From contig VXAA01002207.1 in the NCBI GenBank assembly GCA_013399115.1, forward strand, positions 428,368 through 492,367: a stretch of 64,000 nucleotides of DNA. The letters are read 5' to 3'. Source of the DNA: Anseranas semipalmata. Taxonomy: Eukaryota; Chordata; Aves; Anseriformes; Anseranatidae. The position numbers were made by a program, and so were the translations under genes. This document shows, one piece after another, positions 62,137 to 64,000 of this stretch; the first letter of the stretch is position 1, and each line of letters opens with the position of its first letter. The notes beneath the pieces are model-generated. The model did not search any database. It saw only the letters and a list, made by a program, of their open reading frames with translations, and had not been told where the DNA came from.

Positions 62137-62445
62137 GCAAAGACACAATTTCTCTGACAAATTCTGCTCAGCTCTCTTGGTAACTAACTCAAAGAACTTC
62201 TGCAATGCCTCTGTACCAGACTTCCCCTGGTCACCCACCAGGATCACAAGCTGTGAAGAGGCAGCTACAGCAGCATTGGAGAAGTAGGGAGCAGGCTGTG
62301 ACATAGGATGGTGATCAAGCCAAATGCTGCTCTTGGCAGGCACGGATGTCTGCTCAGGGAGACTAATCACTGACTTTGCCCTTGTGTTCCTCTTGTCCTC
62401 TTCTACAGCTGCTTCTTCATCCTGCCAACAATCCTTTCTTTATCA
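62137..62445 (-). other. Open segment of about 100 codons, possible relic coding sequence
   Basis: Read from an in-frame stop near 62445, the minus strand stays open for roughly 100 codons to a stop at 62134. The peptide has ordinary globular composition with acidic and amphipathic parts, for example 'DEEAAVEEDKRNTRAKS' and 'GTEALQKFFELVTKRAEQ'. The annotated-style start would be GTG or absent, so as a gene it would have to be an exon. The DNA 'ttgttggcag' precedes 'gatgaagaag', a possible acceptor, but no good donor is seen. I recognise no family; relic exon, pseudogene or chance are all possible. Confidence 0.2.
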
Positions 62446-62994
62446 TTTGTATCATTAACATATTTTAATTAGGGTTATTTTTCTTCTAGCTTTTCTGGGA
62501 TGATATGTTCTCCATATTGCTTTTTCTAGCATTTCTTCTAGCCTTCATCTCAGTACTCCTGTCATTATCAGCAATGACACAAAACAGTGATATATCTAGG
62601 TGTGTCCCAGAGTCCAAAGCCATTAAGCATATAGATAGGGATACTCTGGATAGCTGATGAATGTAGCAGACAGTCTGCTCTCTGACTATGTGCCAGACTT
62701 CTTTTCAGTAGAAACCACAGTACTGGGAGAGAAGGGATCACTGCAGATATCAGGAAGTGGATCGTACCATAAAACTGTGCTGAGATGCATTTAGGCCCAC
62801 CCATAAATTCTTGCATGCCTTAATTTGGATTCAAGAACAGCCAGCTAGACTCATTCAGGACACCAAATGTGCTATAATTTTTTCTTTATTTTTTATTTTT
62901 ATTTTTTACCAAACTCTTGCTATTCAAAAAATGATAACATTCTGGAAATCAAGTGTTTCTTATCATTGCTTCTTTAGCCACAATGTGGCTGAAT
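62446..62994. other. Unique noncoding sequence
   Basis: An 82-codon minus frame (62568-62816) has no recognisable domain. Confidence 0.45.
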
Positions 62995-63040
62995 AAAAAA
63001 AAAAAAAAAAAAAGAAAGAGACAGAAAGAGAGAGAGAGAG
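62995..63040. repeat. Poly-A followed by (GA)n
   Basis: Nineteen A residues lead into GAAAGAGACAG and then a pure GA run. Confidence 0.95.
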
Positions 63041-63879
63041 TCTTTCTGCGTGATTTTTAGTCACTTGACAAGAGTATGAAAAACCTGACACAGTCCAGAA
63101 AATGCAGAATTTCCTGTTCAACAGACCAACCAAAACATACAAAACAGATGAATCTCTACCTAGTGCACATCTAAATGTATTCTCCATCAGAAAATAGCAA
63201 TTATTGAATACATCATGTACAATGACATCAGGGAGCAAAATGTTCCTCATGCTGCCCAATGGACCATGCTGGAACACCTGTTTCATATCATGAAACCATT
63301 TATAATTACTACCAAAGAAGTGAGAGCTGAAATGGCATCATTAAATCTAATTCTTTGAATCATGCCTTTGTTGAACAAAATCCCTAGGGGAAGAGGGAAA
63401 GAAATAAAACATATTAAAAACACATTCATTCATTTTTCCAGTGCTTTAAATATTTGAGCCATAGAAACAAACAAATACTGATACTATACATAACATACAT
63501 CTTAGAGCTGATAGCTACTTCTATAACTCTTCAGTGACAAATAGTCATTAAATTTGTGTGCTTTTTTTTTTTTTTTTTTCCTTGAAGATGATGAAACAGT
63601 GGTACTTTCAAATGACCTCAGATTGTTCAATTACCTGCCTTGGGCTCTACCCCCTGTAAAAAGAACATCTTGTGGTTTTCTTTTTAATGGTTTATATGTC
63701 AGTAAGTAGTTTGAAGCAGTAAGTCTCTTTTGTGTTTGTTTATATTCTTTTGTGCTCTAAGGCCTTTATAGTAAAATTTTCACTTTTGCCTATGACTATA
63801 TGGGTTTTGTGCCTCATGATTTTATGCTTCAACATGGCCAAGGCAAGCAGCGTACTCAGGAAATATATGTTTTGCCATT
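63041..63879. other. Unique noncoding sequence
   Basis: A 19-base T run at 63562-63580 is the only notable feature. Confidence 0.5.
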
Positions 63880-64000
63880 TGTATTGGGTTTACATGGCAA
63901 CCATTTGGTAGCAGGGGGCTGCAGGGGTGGCCTCTGTGAGCAGAGCCCAGCAGCTGCCCCATGTCAGACCAGAGCCAGCTCCAGCCGGCTCCAAAAGGGA
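63880..64000 (+). mobile_element. 5' end of an avian endogenous retrovirus LTR (truncated by window)
   Basis: The sequence starts with the canonical LTR 'TG' and continues 'tgtattgggtttacatggca', then 'ggtagcagggggctgcaggg', 'gtggcctctgtgag' and 'agccagctccagccggctcc'. This is an LTR type seen repeatedly across bird genomes, which I associate with ERVL-like (class III) elements. The local jump in GC content agrees. No gag, pol or env sequence is within the window. Whether this is a solo LTR or a longer provirus lies to the right, and no target-site duplication can be checked. Confidence 0.75.

Noticed and set aside
1..64000. CRISPR arrays, operons or other prokaryotic systems
   Set aside because: The window is vertebrate nuclear DNA; no regularly spaced direct repeats or operon-like gene order is present.

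Overview
This window is vertebrate nuclear DNA, almost certainly from a bird. The evidence is the set of CR1 LINE 3' ends. Three carry or closely resemble the chicken-type tail, with CATAGAAT-like 8-bp units next to the conserved 'ttgggttggaagggacc' stretch read in antisense. There are two further CR1 fragments, one an older diverged copy, and an avian-type LTR starts at the right edge. The sequence is AT-rich and shows no bacterial features. A galliform or close relative fits the CR1 subfamilies, but species cannot be fixed by eye.

I found no host protein-coding gene that I can support. The open frames are short, unrelated to any family I recognise, and about the length expected by chance in 64 kb of AT-rich DNA. 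The one recognisable protein remnant is the C-terminal end of a CR1 reverse-transcriptase ORF (15083-15280, minus). The window is best read as a gene desert or part of one very large intron. Two strand biases favour an intron of a gene on the + strand. Homopolymer runs of 15 or more are about 12 poly-T to 2 poly-A, and four of five CR1 fragments lie on the minus strand.

Layout: 1-7 kb is unique sequence with an ancient MIR-like SINE and a pure (ATTTC)12 microsatellite. At 7.0-8.9 kb there is a CR1, then a dense cluster of local rearrangements: a 39-bp-arm inverted repeat, a 30-bp tandem duplication and a 19-bp tandem duplication. At 9-20 kb there are enhancer-like unique blocks, a MIR, a CR1 with an open ORF2 tail, a 134-bp (TTTTA)n tract and an old CR1. 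At 20-38 kb the sequence is mostly featureless, with a CR1 tail, long poly-T runs (one interrupted by a 12-base gap) and a G-quadruplex motif. At 38-43 kb there is a CR1 and a local direct duplication of about 158 bp. At 43-53 kb there are candidate conserved elements and two MIR copies. At 53.1-53.4 kb there is a 279-base assembly gap following a (CTTTC)n repeat. At 53.4-64 kb there is unique sequence with further candidate regulatory blocks, ending in an incomplete ERV LTR.

The 'candidate regulatory' calls rest only on uniqueness and homeodomain/POU/SOX-like words. They need a multi-species alignment to be believed. I saw no convincing novel biological system; the most unusual direct observations are the nested inverted repeat at 7780-7910 and the strand asymmetry of the T-runs.
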